From Anisakis pegreffii (Eukaryota; Nematoda; Chromadorea; Rhabditida; Anisakidae), in contig JAPYMA010001077.1 in NCBI GenBank assembly GCA_035041965.1, positions 124,001 through 188,000 of the forward strand: a stretch of 64,000 nucleotides of DNA, given 5' to 3'. This document shows, in pieces, positions 40,301-53,084 of the stretch (positions are counted from its first letter, which is position 1; each line of letters begins with the position of its first letter). Under the pieces are notes generated by a model. It saw nothing but the letters and a program-made list of their open reading frames with translations, was not told where the DNA came from and made no database searches. The translations under genes were made by a program, and so were the position numbers.

Positions 40301-43300
40301 AACCAATGTTCAGAGCACAATATCCGATGTGAAACAAAAACTGAAACAATTGCCTTCAGTACTTTGATGCCACATTTTTCTTCTATGAATCACATTGAAG
40401 GCAGTGATCAGTTATACACCTTATGAGCGAATTCGCCGGTTAGGTTCGATAGGAAGTTCTTGGGCTTCAGAAAATGCTGAACTTATTTTCTGCATCAACA
40501 ATATGTAGGCATTCATGGATTTTTCAGTAACATTTTGCGCAGCTGGAAAAGAAACTAGATGGAACTTCAACAATTGAGTAATATTTCCTCTTCCATAAGC
40601 AGACAATAGATCTCAGAGCAGTAGCAAACAACATTCACGGATATCAGCATGAAGCTGCACTTCGTTTAGGAGATAGAATTTTGGGCGATAGAAATTTATT
40701 GCTTTTAGCTTACGCAAAGGAACACCTGTAAAACAATAAGCGCAATGACGTTAAATCAATTTCAACTCAAAGCAGAACTTATATGAATAATGTAAACATG
40801 CACTAACAGGCTTCCTTCAAATTACGAACTCAGAACTCAAAGCTCCATGCTAACATCTATCATTCCATAACGATTTATATCCATGTATATACATCATTCC
40901 ACAACGATATATCTAACTGTACGAAAATTTGAGAATTTAATCGATAATTCACAGAAATTCCCATTTCATCTCGTCGCTGATCGGATTAGTACAAACCAGC
41001 AGCGCTGATTATGAACGGCGATTCGAATCGCAAGTGTATCGTTGATAACGCAAATTTGAGTAGTGAGTGTAGAAGCTGGAAAGAATCGCAGTGATTAAAG
41101 TGATAAAAAGAGTGAGATATTGACAGATGATGTATGTAATTGTGGATATATTTACACAATAAAATGAAATGTAACACAGCAACTAATGATGAGCAACGTA
41201 TCAATAATCTTTTATATGAGCGAGAGAGTGGGACGGAGCCTTCTTTACTAGACGATCGTTATGCATGTTTCGTTACGGTTCTTTGAGAAAGCACAATATT
41301 GACAGTAATAGCAATAACAGCAATATTAATATCATTACCAATAATAACCATACAGTTTTAAGGGCAACCATAACAATAAGAATGGTACTGATAAAAATAA
41401 TAATGGTAATAATAACATTATTATTGTATTGTTTTTATTATTATGTTGTAACTATTATTATATAATAACAATTAGTACGATTATTATTAGCAGTAGTATC
41501 ATAATTACTTCTACTATTACTATCGATGGAAATATTGGCAAGAACAAGACTGAATATAACGAAAATAATAATATAGCAGTAACGTTAGTAATAATACATA
41601 GCAATAAGAATAATGGTAATAAAATTGTAATAATAACGATAATATTGCACAACGAACCAGTGTAGGTACAATATTAAATCGAACCGAACATAGAGAAAAA
41701 CGAGCTGATATTGAAATCGACCATCGTGAATCATTCACAAACGTACGCAATGTGTTTCAGTGTATAAACTAGCGTTTTCAATAGTTTTCTATGCTGCACA
41801 TGCCTACTTTTGTATTCCATTCTCACACAAACCTATAGCACAATCAACAATTTAATCAAATATTCACAAAGGTACAGGACGACTTTACTTCTTCCATAAT
41901 GCAAACAATTCATACTGTACTCGAGGACAACCTGACGATCAACTCAATCAATCTAAGAGGGTTAACTTCACCAATAACATCATCACCTTCATAGCTCCAT
42001 CTACTTTGGAGATTCATTACTTGGGCCGAATTTGACCTCTCAAATTTTGAGGTCTTGTGAAATGATGAACTTTGACGAGGTTCATTCGAGCTCGAGAATG
42101 TTGAGGTGAATCCAATTTGGAAGGATCAAATTAGATTAATTGCAAACAAGTTTGTCAAAAAATGATCATCAATAATATTTGAAGACATAAACCTCGTGAT
42201 TAATTCTTCGACTAATTGCATTGCACAACGTCCGCTGAGCATCACCTTAAAACTTAAACAGATCACTTAGAAGCGATCAAACGATATGTGCAGACAGGAA
42301 AGGCGATAAAATTCGCCGGAATGAAACAATCGCTTGAAATAAAAACGAACTGAATTCGAAGCACGATGTTCAACAACTGTTCAAAATCGGCATTTCCGAG
42401 TCATAACTTAGTTGTTATTCGCGTATATTATTCTAGTGAATCGCCCATGTGATTGATCATTAAGAAGATGCGAACGAATATGATTAAAAATGATCGAATT
42501 AAACCAGTTTCATGTAATCGCTTTCGATTTGTTTGAGCCGTTGATTCGTTGATAAAACTATAAACAAGCGATGAGGACGTGCGCACTTGATTATGATAGA
42601 TAATTGCGGCTTTACGCCACTATGGCTCAGTGCATATTCACATATGCATTGATGAAACATTTGTGAAACGTTTAAATCCATCATCATCATCAGCCGAGTA
42701 CAATTGCGGTCCATCATAATAGAATGGTAATGCATTTTGAAATGGCAAAATCAGCACACACAAAACCGTTCACAAAAGTGGACATGAACGCAATCGGAAA
42801 CAAGTCCGTGCTACCAATTTTTGGAATTTTCTCTCCAATCAAATTGAAAAAAATCAAAAAATTTGGCTGAGAAGGCATCAAAGCGTCCGTAATAAAGAAC
42901 ATTCATTCACTTCATATACAATTCTTATCATATAAAGAACAGTTCTTCATATACATGAAGTTCATAACAAACTCACAGCAAATCACCGAAATTCACTAAG
43001 CGAATGAGTATCATCCCAAAACAGAACCAATCTTGAGGAGTTTCCACACGTATCGAACATTCTCAAAAGTAGACATACAACAATTATCGTTTATAATGAA
43101 TGATCAAAGTGAATCAGTTACTCATTAAAAACGCACGAGCTAAAGGAGTAGAATGCATGAGACGTGCAAAAGGCGAACGATAGCAAGACATGATTGATGC
43201 GCTCTCTCACTCTTATCTTATTTTAGGATGAAAACTTTTGCAGCAGAGCACTATAAACAAATATGAGTGAATGAGCGTATGCGAGTGATGTTATGCGATT

Positions 43301-44528
43301 TCACATACCAAACTCGATAATGAAGATCTATGAAAAACAATTTTGGTTGAGCGTTTATGATCAACTGACGAATTGACTGATTGCTGACGATAATTAATTG
43401 AATGATTCTCAGCAAATATCACTCGGATTGTTCACACTGCCTTGAACATCGGACTTTGACTGTGCATAATATGGCGTAAGCCAGAAAAATGCTACTGTCA
43501 CATGAGAATTTCTAAATTCAAGCTATCCTATATTTCTCTTGAAAGATCTGAGATTTAGAAAAAATGAATACACTTCACAAAAAATCGTTTCTTCACTACC
43601 AAAAAAAACTTCAGTGAAGACAGGAAATCGCTCACGCGCTCTTCTTCGTCAACAGCAGTCGCTGGTTGATATGAATGAAATATGAAGAAAATCTGGTGAG
43701 ATGGACGTGTGCAAGCAAGCAAGGATCAACCAGAAAAGCGATCGTCGATCAAGTTCTCAATCGATCACGAATTCTCCCCTCTGATTTCAGTACTTGTTAT
43801 CGGTTCATATAAAATGTTTCAGTTACTAAAATCTATTCAAGCAACTAAACGAAAAATAATCTTTTGGTAAGTATATTTTGAAGAAGTGACCTGTTGTTTT
43901 GAATTCCGAATTCTGAAATTGAAATTCTGAACAGCTGTTGGGGATGCGACTAAAAGGAGGTTTATTTCAATTTGATTGTTGCTTGTTTATGAGAGAAATT
44001 TATTCGCTTTACGAACAGATGAAAACCTTCAAAAAATTGAACCAAATTGTTTCTGTAAATGAAATTTCTAATGATCATTTTTAAAAGCACCAACAACAAA
44101 TAACAAATCCTATCATAGATGATGATGGTGAATGCAGTTGAAGTGAACCGAATGTCGTACGCACTGAATGAAGGCTGAAAAGAAAATCTTCGTCAGTATG
44201 TGTGAAGAAAAGAGAAAAGCGCTACGAAAATTTTCTTTCATTCACAGTGAAAGAAACCAGTATTCATCAGAAGCATCTTATGACTCCAAAAAAATCAATC
44301 GCTAAATTTGTCTCTAAAATCGAGCAAAAAAGCAGTTTTGTTTATATTCTGAGCTTCGATGTTGTACCAAAACTATCTAAAGCATGAGCAACACTTGCTA
44401 ACAATTAACTCACACATTATACACAACTCTATGCTATTTCACCGATGAATTCCACTTTTCTGCATTCTGCTTGAAAAGACTTCCCCTCTTTCCCAAAAAC
44501 ATTCACATCTTCTCCGGCTTTGTTCAAG
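37399..44528. other. Region between the ZMIZ-like gene and the plus-strand candidate
   Basis: Should include the ZMIZ-like promoter just right of 37398. Contains the TAA-rich block at 41300-41645 and a 14-bp perfect palindrome, GCGATTCGAATCGC, at 41018-41031. Coding-like fragments occur near 40.42-40.73 kb and 43.4-44.1 kb (a short Cys-containing segment at about 43414-43468 ending ATGGC|GTAAGC), but they do not join into a gene. Confidence 0.45.
41300..41645. repeat. Degenerate TAA/AAT trinucleotide repeat region
   Basis: About 345 nt dominated by interrupted AAT/TAA/CAA triplets. The several overlapping open frames here (Ile/Asn/Thr- or Leu-rich) are products of the repeat. Confidence 0.85.
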
Positions 44529-45398
44529 GAAATTTTATAAATGAAGAAGCTTGTCGAGATTACGCGGATTGCCTATCTATCTGCAGAAAGAGAGCTAAGA
44601 ATATGGGTACTGAAATGATTCGAGCAAATTGTGAAGAGAATGTGATTAATAAAGGATTTTCAGGAAATGTACGAACGAAATGAATGAGTAAAACTCGAAA
44701 ATGTCGTGGTAACGAATTATGCTAAGGCAGTGGTATTCAGTTCAGTCATCAGAGATGTGACGCAATCAACCATATGGTCCTCAGTAAGCTCCTCGACCAT
44801 AGAACAATTTTTAGTTCCTATTCTCAAAGAATTTTCTCTTCTTTATTCATAAAACATGGAATTTTTCAGTAATTCATTCCTCATTGGATATAATAATTGT
44901 CATTGAACTGACTGCGTCATTATAAGAATATTTTCTGGAGAAGTTCTCTGAAACAGCCGTTCATCATTTGATATTCTCTATTGGTCATACAAAATTGGAT
45001 ACAATCGTTTTGAAGAGTTCAATTAACGATATATGATCAACCGTATAAAACAGCAACACATTACAAATTCTTGAATCAGCCGGAAATGAATATAGTGCTA
45101 GTAATTAGTGATAGATGTCATTTATACCATGAATGCCCTGTATTGCTTTCTGTACCTTCTGCTGCTCACGAAGTATCGTGTTTGGATGGTACTGATTTGA
45201 CAATGAGTTCGTTGATGAATATTCATGATTTTTGTAGGTGCCATTCACAATGAATTGATGAGGGGATAAGATTAGTGGAACTCTTCGTGAAAAGCCAGCA
45301 GTTATCGATGCACTCAATCGAACGTAAGTGGAGAATAAAATATGAATTTTATCAATGATAACAGGCGCATTAAGCCACCAGCAATATATCATGACTGA
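44529..45398 (+). CDS. Candidate cysteine-containing gene, four 3' exons
   Basis: Exons 44529-44668, 45080-45237, 45276-45323 and 45365-45398 join in frame (phases 0, 2, 2) through GT-AG introns of 411, 38 and 41 nt, and end at TGA. The joined product is about 124 residues with seven cysteines: EEACRDYADCLSICRKRAK and RANCEEN in the first exon, DRCHLYHECP, EVSCLDG and DFC in the second, then GTLREKPAVIDALNR and KPPAIYHD. The donor AAC|GTAAGT and acceptors AATCAG and AACAG are good; AAT|GTACGA is weaker. Introns of about 40 nt are short even for nematodes. The first exon starts in phase 1, so at least one upstream exon is missing and I could not place it. Cysteine spacing suggests a secreted protein, but I do not recognise the family. 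No AATAAA seen soon after the stop. Confidence 0.42.
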
Positions 45399-48300
45399 TC
45401 GATGATCGCTGTTTAGATGACAAGCGCACCCACATCCACAAAAAAAAAATCGCTCACAGTTAACTTCCTTTATGATCTATCCCTTGATTCGTTTCACTAA
45501 ACCACGAATCTACTACGCATCGAATGCTTACGACTGAACACCTGAAGACCAATTATGAGATGCCAATTATCGGCCTTTGTGAAACTATGACTAAAGCCAT
45601 CAAAATACTCTTAATCTGATGACGTTGCTCTGCCAACGGGATGATCAATCGAACGAACACATACCAACCGGTTTATAGCTATCGCTCGGAAGATAGTTAG
45701 TTTGGCGGATGGATGTATGGATAGATATGTAGAGAACGATAGATATGTGCAATTGGCATGTGTCATATCGGTGGTTGGCATCATCAAACATCACCGTAAA
45801 CACCTCCCGACTGAAAACTTCGGCTAGAAACTTCGATTCGTTTAGAATGTCACAATCAATCACCTTAAAAATTCAACCTGCAAATCTTTGCTCAACCCGT
45901 CCGAGGGTTCTGCTGTAATAGATTGCTCGTTCATTCGTTCGCCCCTATGGAAACTTATACGCCCCTTCCCCCACCTCTTTTGCTCAATCTATAGCATAAC
46001 GAAACGTACACTCAACGCACTTATACCTAATATCATTCCAACTTTCATACCTTCCATCAAAAATTCCTCAAAGCATCAAGAAGACATCAGAGACCACTTT
46101 CGTCATCAAACAATTCAAATAGCTTGTTCCCTTGTTTACCTGCCTGTTTGACCGACAATTCACGTTCATTCGTTTGCTTACCTATATCTACGAACATCTG
46201 CGTGGACTTTATCCCGTTTTGTTTCATTCTCATATAATATATAATACAAGCATTTCATAGATCACCTACACTAATATCACAAAAGTGGAAAATTTTCATA
46301 TATTTCGAAACAAACAAAACTGCATTTTTATAAAGCTGCATTCTCCTCATTCGTTCATAATATCTCTAAACGAGGAACAATGCCTACTCCACCAAGTAAA
46401 ATTGCTTCGTACATCATTGAGTTGAACAGCCATTTTCATCCGTTTCAAAAGCGTTCAAAAATGTTTTTGCGAAATCAGTAAAAACCTTGAAATCATTCAG
46501 TTATAATTACAAATCCTAATCACAACAAATCAACAACAACCAACTTGAAAACAATTCGTTCTTGATCATCGCTCACTTACCGCAATAATTTGCATATACA
46601 AGCCCAGTATGAAATCTGCATCATATCATGTCAAAGCTATCGTTGATTCCTCATTACAACAGTAGAAAGTGATCGTCGTCAGTATTTGAGTCAACTCCTC
46701 ATCTGTACAATCCACGATAAACATGCTTTCGTCTGTCCACAAAACACAAGAATGTGTTTGTGTTTGTTTGTCATACAAACAAATTATAAACGATTGAGAT
46801 TGGTGTGGATGGACATGCAATAATACAACAATGTACGACGAGTGACTATTCGATCGTTCATCAAATCGCACATCAGCGACCATAACAACAACATGAATAA
46901 TCCCTAAGTTGGTGTTATTCTCTTCAAATTCCAAAAACCTTTCAGCACATTTGACTTATTATTCGCTTGCTTGCTTGTTTGCTTCACTGATTGAACGAAT
47001 TCGCTAAATTTGTTTAGTCATTTATTCATCATCGCCTTAACAGAATCACTCTGTAGATGTCTAGATTACGATGATGCGTTCCACTGTTTTTTGCCGCAAT
47101 CGTTTCAGTGAGCAAATCTCAAAAATTCTTTCTACTGTGAGGTATGCGAAACAAAAGAAAATTAGTCTAATGTTTCAAAAGTTCAAACAGACAAAAGCAT
47201 TCCAGTGTATTGCAGAGTCATAAGAAATTTTCGAAATCAAAACTTTTCTCGCTGTTACCGTACTAAAAGTCCTAATTACCTACGACAGTGCTGTGGCCAT
47301 AACAGCGATGATGTGAACGTTGCGTGGTTCACAACAAAGGAATGAATGATAACGCAAAATCATACCGTGGAAATTTTGTGGGCACTTTATTGCATCAAAA
47401 ACAACTTTGGAAACTGGTCATTTTACGGACGGATTTAGAGAATATCAACAGCAGCAGTAATATTAGAGCAGCAATAATAATGGCAATAATTCATCAGTGA
47501 ATGATGATGTTATGCACTGAAATGATCAGTGTGTTTATTTTCAACAATTCGAACAGCACGAAAAAGAGAAACAACCAATGAATGCTACTGAACAATCATA
47601 AGATATAGAAGAGACGTGTGTGCATTTATTGCTTATAAAATATCTAAGCGCCAATGATTACAAAGATCCGAACGGTTGGTTGAACGAATGCAAATATCGA
47701 TCCATCCGTTTGATTCGATTGATGGAGTGAGATGATCACAAAAGGGATGGATGTGTATGCGTTTGTATAATTTCACGATTGCATTCGGATTTCAATAAAG
47801 AATGCACTGAAATGAGATCAATGCTGAGGCAGATGATAATCGTGAGATGGTGACGACAAGAACAGATAAATCAATGACAGTCAAGCGTTGATTCTGAGAA
47901 ACTCTGTTGAATGCTGTTCAAACAAATACACATTTCAGTGCTTAGCTGATTGCTTTCACAATGCTGAGAAAAGTTATTTTTTCCATATTCTTTTTTGAAT
48001 GTTAGCCATGGAAATGTCAACTTTGTTGCAGATATCAACTGCTCTTCGTTTCTACCACACATATAAATGGGTCGAGTTAAATCTCAGTTTTGACTCGATG
48101 CAAACTGATCACTTTGAAATGTGCACTATCAATTTGGATTCGTTCAATATAGCGCTTAAATATCCGATGTTAACATAAGAAGAACTTTTGACGTTCATCG
48201 GAAGAAAAATCTTGGATATTCAAAGAAATTTTCATAAGTAAAAAGTGATCGTTAGCTGAACGCTTGAGGACATCGTGAGAAGTTTTCTCCCAAAGAAATG

Positions 48301-48655
48301 CTCCCAAAAAGAAGTCAGAAGTATACTTTAACTTGTCCATCCACAAATTAGGATAATCTTACGAGCTGATGATTTCTAAAGAGCAACTCTCTATCTGTCT
48401 GTACACCGTCCTTATATCCAAATCTATGACACAAAACAGTAAACATTATGAAATACCGCGCAAACAAAAAGCTCAGTCAAAAATTCGGGTTACTAAATCA
48501 CAGACAATAACATTTCAGAAGCAAACGCACACAGGTTGAGATGCATCAAAAATCATGTCCATAATACGACAAAAATAAACCATACACTTTAATTTTGAAT
48601 GTTGGTAGACGAGTGAGCCGAGCCATTAAATCAACAAAATTCTGTTACGAACACA

Positions 48656-48841
48656 TTAAGAACCATGATTTGCGCTTGTATTTTCCGATCGTTCGATGCA
48701 AAATCGAAACTCTCTCGACGGTGTCTCATCAACAAATTCAACAAGCGACCAGTCACTTGCCGCAGCATCACGAAACAATCCCGCAGTAAAACCTTCATTG
48801 CGGTCATAGAGTGGAATGCATCGATCAATTAGTTCACTCAT
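48656..48841 (-). other. Candidate coding exon, 61 codons
   Basis: An open frame beginning MSELIDRCIPLYDRNEG in a segment richer in GC than its flanks, with G-first codons common, as in real exons. It begins right after an A9 tract. A possible donor, CATG|GTTCTT, lies just before the stop. No family was recognised and no partner exon joined in phase, so this may be chance. Confidence 0.3.
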
Positions 48842-49461
48842 TTTTTTTTCGTGAAGTGAATTTGATGATGAAAGTTCTCACTTAATTTTAGGTTCAGTAG
48901 ATCACAACGAGAAGTTTCAAATCCCCATTTCGTCATAACAAAACTTTTCGAAGCGCAATTTTCAGAACTGAAGAACTCCCTCTGTCTCTAGCATTAGCAA
49001 TAGGTCAAATGAATTCGAACATAATAAGGTGAAAAACTTATAGTTTTGATTCAACCGCGACTGATGGTAGCAGGATTGAGTTGAACAAAATAAACGAAAT
49101 GCAGTACAATAGATGAATATTAGCATCAATCATTCATTCACAACACTCGCAATATCGATAGGAAGCAAGAATATAAAGATAGCCAGCGGAATAACAATAG
49201 ACTATCAGAAAATGTGTTTTTCGATGAAGTGAAGTGAATGTAGACAAAACTGTTTTTTTGGTGAGTGACTCGCTGGTGACGCAGCACAGAGAAGATGGCA
49301 CGGCACGAATGGACGACGATGGACTAGACGAAAACGCATAAATCCATCACAGATACGAGGGAGGATTTACTCACAAGTAGCTTAAAGCAGCAAAAAAAGA
49401 CAACTGCGACACGATCATCACACACTTCAGTGAACAGTCATCATCGTTAATTTTGCCTCCT

Positions 49462-49721
49462 TAATTATTATTATTACAGTTCTGATTATCATAACGATTA
49501 CTGTTCCTCACGTGAACTTGACTTCAATTCATATTTTATCTCTATCATTGTTGATATCATTGTCGTTATCATTATCCACATTGTTCTCATCTTATTGCCC
49601 ATATTATCAGTCTGCTTTGGTATTATCATTACCATAATATTATTTACGGTGTAATATTCATCACTATTATTATTACTACTACTAGTGGAATCATTTCTAC
49701 TATGTTATTATTATTATTGTG
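49462..49721. repeat. Degenerate ATT/TTA trinucleotide repeat region
   Basis: Interrupted runs of ATT on the plus strand over about 260 nt, the mirror image of the TAA-rich block at 41300-41645. Confidence 0.8.
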
Positions 49722-50340
49722 GTTGAACTGGCAGCAGATGAAACTGGTTATTTCGATGGATGAGTGAACGAATGAACACATACACGTAATCAAAGAATAT
49801 GTGAATAATGAACATTATCATTTATGAAATTCATTTCAATGAGTTATTTTGGCATCACCTCATCAGCAATTTCAAAGCATAACGCACACTTTTTGAACAC
49901 TTTCAGTTGTGTGATAGAACCAAATATTGATAAAATTCATTCAGAATTTACATCACGATTCTATTTGGTTCTTTGCAAACATTTCCTTTCGGGTGGTCAG
50001 CAGTGGCTGATTGTGAGGGATAATCAACGTAATCGATGAAATTAGTTGAGATTGCGATAGCGATGAACATTTGGATAGATGCTCTCAAAGAGCAGAACTG
50101 AATATTGCATAAAACATTCGGAAGAAAACGTGCTAATTCAGTGCATTAATAACCCGTCAATAATAAATGGAATAGTATAAATGGATTATTACTTGTTACT
50201 TACACATCGAGCGGTTGTTTTGTTGATCGCGGTTAGCGATCGGCGGAATGCTTATTTTGTAGACTTATGAATATTTATTGGATTGATATTTGGCTACGTT
50301 TAATTGTGCAAAGTATTCACGGCAACTAATTAAATACTCG

Positions 50341-50475
50341 GTTGTACTCACTTGGCCTGCTCGCCTAGCCAGCGGGGTGGCTACAATCAAGGCTAAAACA
50401 GTGCGAACGGAAACGCGAGCATTGTGGCCAGCAACGTTACAAACGTTTGATAGCCTGGCCAATCCAGGTAATCCA
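50341..50475. other. GC-rich island with exon-like ends on both strands
   Basis: About 135 nt of clearly higher GC than its surroundings, starting some 180 nt past the TBC1D7-like stop. On the minus strand an open frame (GLPGLARLSNVC ... ARRAGQ) runs into a strong donor, CCAA|GTGAGT. On the plus strand the frame TWPARLASGVATIK... runs into CCAG|GTAATC. TAGCCA/TGGCTA also form a 6-bp hairpin near 50372-50389. I cannot tell whether it is an exon of an unrecognised gene or a structured RNA. Confidence 0.35.
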
Positions 50476-50589
50476 GTATAAATGGATTAAAACATCTTAC
50501 GACACTTTTAACAGTAAATTATGTGGGCGAAGTGCATGAAATTTTTGTGCATACAAAAAATCTCAATTCAGTGTGGTTCGGAATGCGAA

Positions 50590-50595
50590 TTTATT
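50590..50595 (-). terminator. AATAAA polyadenylation signal of the TBC1D7-like gene
   Basis: AATAAA on the minus strand about 60 nt after the TAG stop at 50656-50658, a normal distance for a nematode 3' UTR. Confidence 0.55.
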
Positions 50596-50655
50596 TGCAT
50601 TTGCATTACTCAAATAAGAATCTATACATATTCGAACAATATCTTCAGGAGTGTG

Positions 50656-53067
50656 CTAATCACACTTCCTCGCTGTTAATCGACCCGATCCTGAGACCGT
50701 TTCGATTGATCGCGTTATGATCATATTCTCCATTTCAACCGTTAACCTAACTTCCGATGGACATTTCTCTTTGGTCTGAAAGATAGTTACAAATTATTTA
50801 GCTGCTTTCACTTGTCCACAGTGATCATAAAAACTCATAGATGCTTTTCCTGGGTGAATGGTTCAATGTAAGTGATAATGATTGACCGGAGGTTTCATGA
50901 AAATGATCAGATCTAAATCGATTCACAATCAAAATCTGTCTGCAGCATTCACAACGTCATTTCAGTCACGAATAAAATGACTGTATTTGAAAGGAACCTT
51001 TTGATTGGCAGCAATTCGCGGTCCTATTTCGCACAGAAAACTCACTAAAATTGTTTTCAGGATTGAGATCACTCCTTCGGCTGTACAACTGCAGATCTTA
51101 TCCCATAGCCTATAAAATAGCTAGAACTTAAATTTTTTTCCAGTTTTACTCACTTTGGTCAAAAAAGAAGCCTGAAAATGTTTCTAAGGAATTTATATAC
51201 TTGAAAAATTTCTGGCTATTTGCATCACTACTCAACATACTTCTTGGCAGAAGAAATTACATCAAGCAAATGCGTTTTTAAATGAAAATCTGTTCAACTA
51301 ATGAAAATGAAAAGAATTTGCCTCAACAAAAATGCAAACACGATTTGATAAGCGAACTCTCTGAAAGGTTCGGAAGCGAGACCTGTAAAGTGGTTCATGC
51401 GTGAAGATTGACGCAGCTGCACTGCGCAGCCAAAATCTCAACGGTAAACGATTCCAAATCGATAACTCGTCAAAGATGATCGTCATTTGTTCATTTGAAT
51501 GACGAAGTTTTTGAATCACATCTTCACTTACCTCAAATCAAACTGCGATACATACATTAACTCGTTCGAATCGCTCGTATCAACATTTATTATTCACAAT
51601 TCCACTGATTCGCAAATTTTGCTATAAAACTTATAAGTACTGAAACGTCGATGTGCTGCCATTCGATCAAAGATGAGTTGTTCATACAGCACATCAACAC
51701 AATGAATAATCATCAACTCACCCTGTGCAGAACCTCGTCAGTAAAAATAGCGGCGAGTATTTGATCGAAAAATTCTGTCAACCAAAATGCATCCAACCAT
51801 TCGGTTTCACAAAGCACTAGCATTTGTTTAGCAATCTAAATAACTGTGGATTGGGTCGTTGTGTACAACAGTTGCGAATCACAGTCAAGATCATTTAATT
51901 TGAACTGAAGTTCAAGTTTATCGTGAAGATGGATATTGTGATTGCCTCTTGAAACACAATATGGCTTTGAAAAACGAATTCGGAAACAACACTGATAATC
52001 ACCGCTAGTTGGGCTTGTGAATGAAGATCCCAACAATTTTTATCTTTCGATGACGGCAGTCTTCCTTCGCTCAACTGAATCATACGTACAATATCAACGT
52101 CATTTGGCTGTGTCGATACATCGGTATCACTATCGTGCGATTGCGCTGTTGTTACACACGATGATGAAGCCATTCGAATGACCCGCAGAGACTGCAGAAG
52201 AATTTCGGCCTAAAACTGCATTATAAAACAACAAATTAACGACGAATCACTTGAAAATTCATATGGTGACTTGAATTTAGAGCGTTTACGGCTAATTTCC
52301 ATTTAGGCGAACAGAAGCACTAAAAGCACGTAAAAATTGGTCACAGAGACAGACACCTTGAGTTTCCTTTGTAAGGTTATTTCGTTGCAACTTCCGATTA
52401 TTTGAATGTAAGTGATTGCGCAAGGACATGAGAAAGTCACAATGTACTTGTTTATTGAAATAGCATGCTATAGATATGTATGTATCTGTATCGAAGTGAA
52501 GACGAATTTCTAGATGATACTTAACTCTTGACGACGATGTTCGGCAATCACTTTACGTGCTTCTGGAAGGCATGACGTGACCTCTGAAATGAATGAAATG
52601 CTCATTTTTTAATCAGTGATATCATTATTGGACAACACCAAAAGATCTGGACGCTCAAGAAGGTAGTTGGATGGAAGTCGTTCAATGACAGCTTGAAGAG
52701 TTCAGTTTCATTGCTCAGCTACATGTAGGGAAGAATAGGATACTTTCAAATAGAATTTTGATACCGATATTGATAGAGTACATCTGCTGAATGATATAAG
52801 AAATAGCCATTAATACTACAGATAAGTTTTGAGAGGGTTCAGTTCGGAAAGCTTGCTTAGTAAAAGTTTCCATATGGCGACTCGGTGTGCATGTGGTAGT
52901 TGATGTTTGACGGCGTACTGCGCCAGCTTCGTCAAGTCTACGTCTGCATCATCCTTCAGAATCTGCTCTTCCAACTGGAACCTACTCGATTCAGCCGAAT
53001 CTCCCACTATTCGACCGATGAAACTAGCTCGGAAATTCTGCGTACGCGCAGAACCTCCAACTGGCAT
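50656..53067 (-). CDS. TBC1D7-like TBC-domain protein
   Basis: TBC1D7 is the third subunit of the TSC1-TSC2 complex, which restrains Rheb and mTORC1. Exons: 52857-53067, 52521-52583, 52003-52209, 51734-51835, 51383-51531, 50998-51109 and 50656-50775, about 320 residues (human 293). Matches to human: HRVAIWKLLL/YRALVWKVLL, KVIAEHRRQEL/KVMMYRKEQYL, VRMIQLSEGRLP/LRMYQLESGKLP, IAKQMLVLCETEWLDAFWLT/IAKAMEEMVEDSVDCYWIT and LWDKICSC/VWDKVVSG. The last exon (TKEKCPSEVRL...) is weakly similar. I see no intact IxxDxxR or YxQ GAP fingers. Uncertain points: intron 1 needs a GC donor (CTAA|GCAAGC); exon 2 (phase 1 out) and exon 3 (phase 0 in) do not join in frame; 52621-52700 could be an extra exon. From exon 3 onward, phases 0, 0, 2, 0 agree. 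Confidence 0.85.
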
Positions 53068-53077
53068 TCTGTGAACC

Positions 53078-53084
53078 CTGAAAA
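53078..53084 (-). promoter_or_regulatory. Trans-splice acceptor of the TBC1D7-like gene (TTTTCAG)
   Basis: TGTTCTGTTTTCAG ends 10 nt before the chosen ATG. Its position supports starting the protein at MPVGGSARTQNFR, whose QNFR lines up with the N-terminus of human TBC1D7, rather than at upstream ATGs in the same open frame. Confidence 0.7.

Larger units (their letters stand above)
45399..50340. other. Gene-poor stretch with one ATT-rich block and one candidate exon
   Basis: No gene recognised. Holds short TTGC repeats near 46966-46982, an ATT/TAA trinucleotide block at 49462-49721 and a candidate minus-strand exon at 48656-48841. A 102-codon minus-strand frame at 46626-46934 has no splice or family support. 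Confidence 0.45.

Noticed and set aside
46626..46934. 102-codon minus-strand frame with ATG
   Set aside because: His/Gln runs come from simple repeats, and there is no family match or partner exon.
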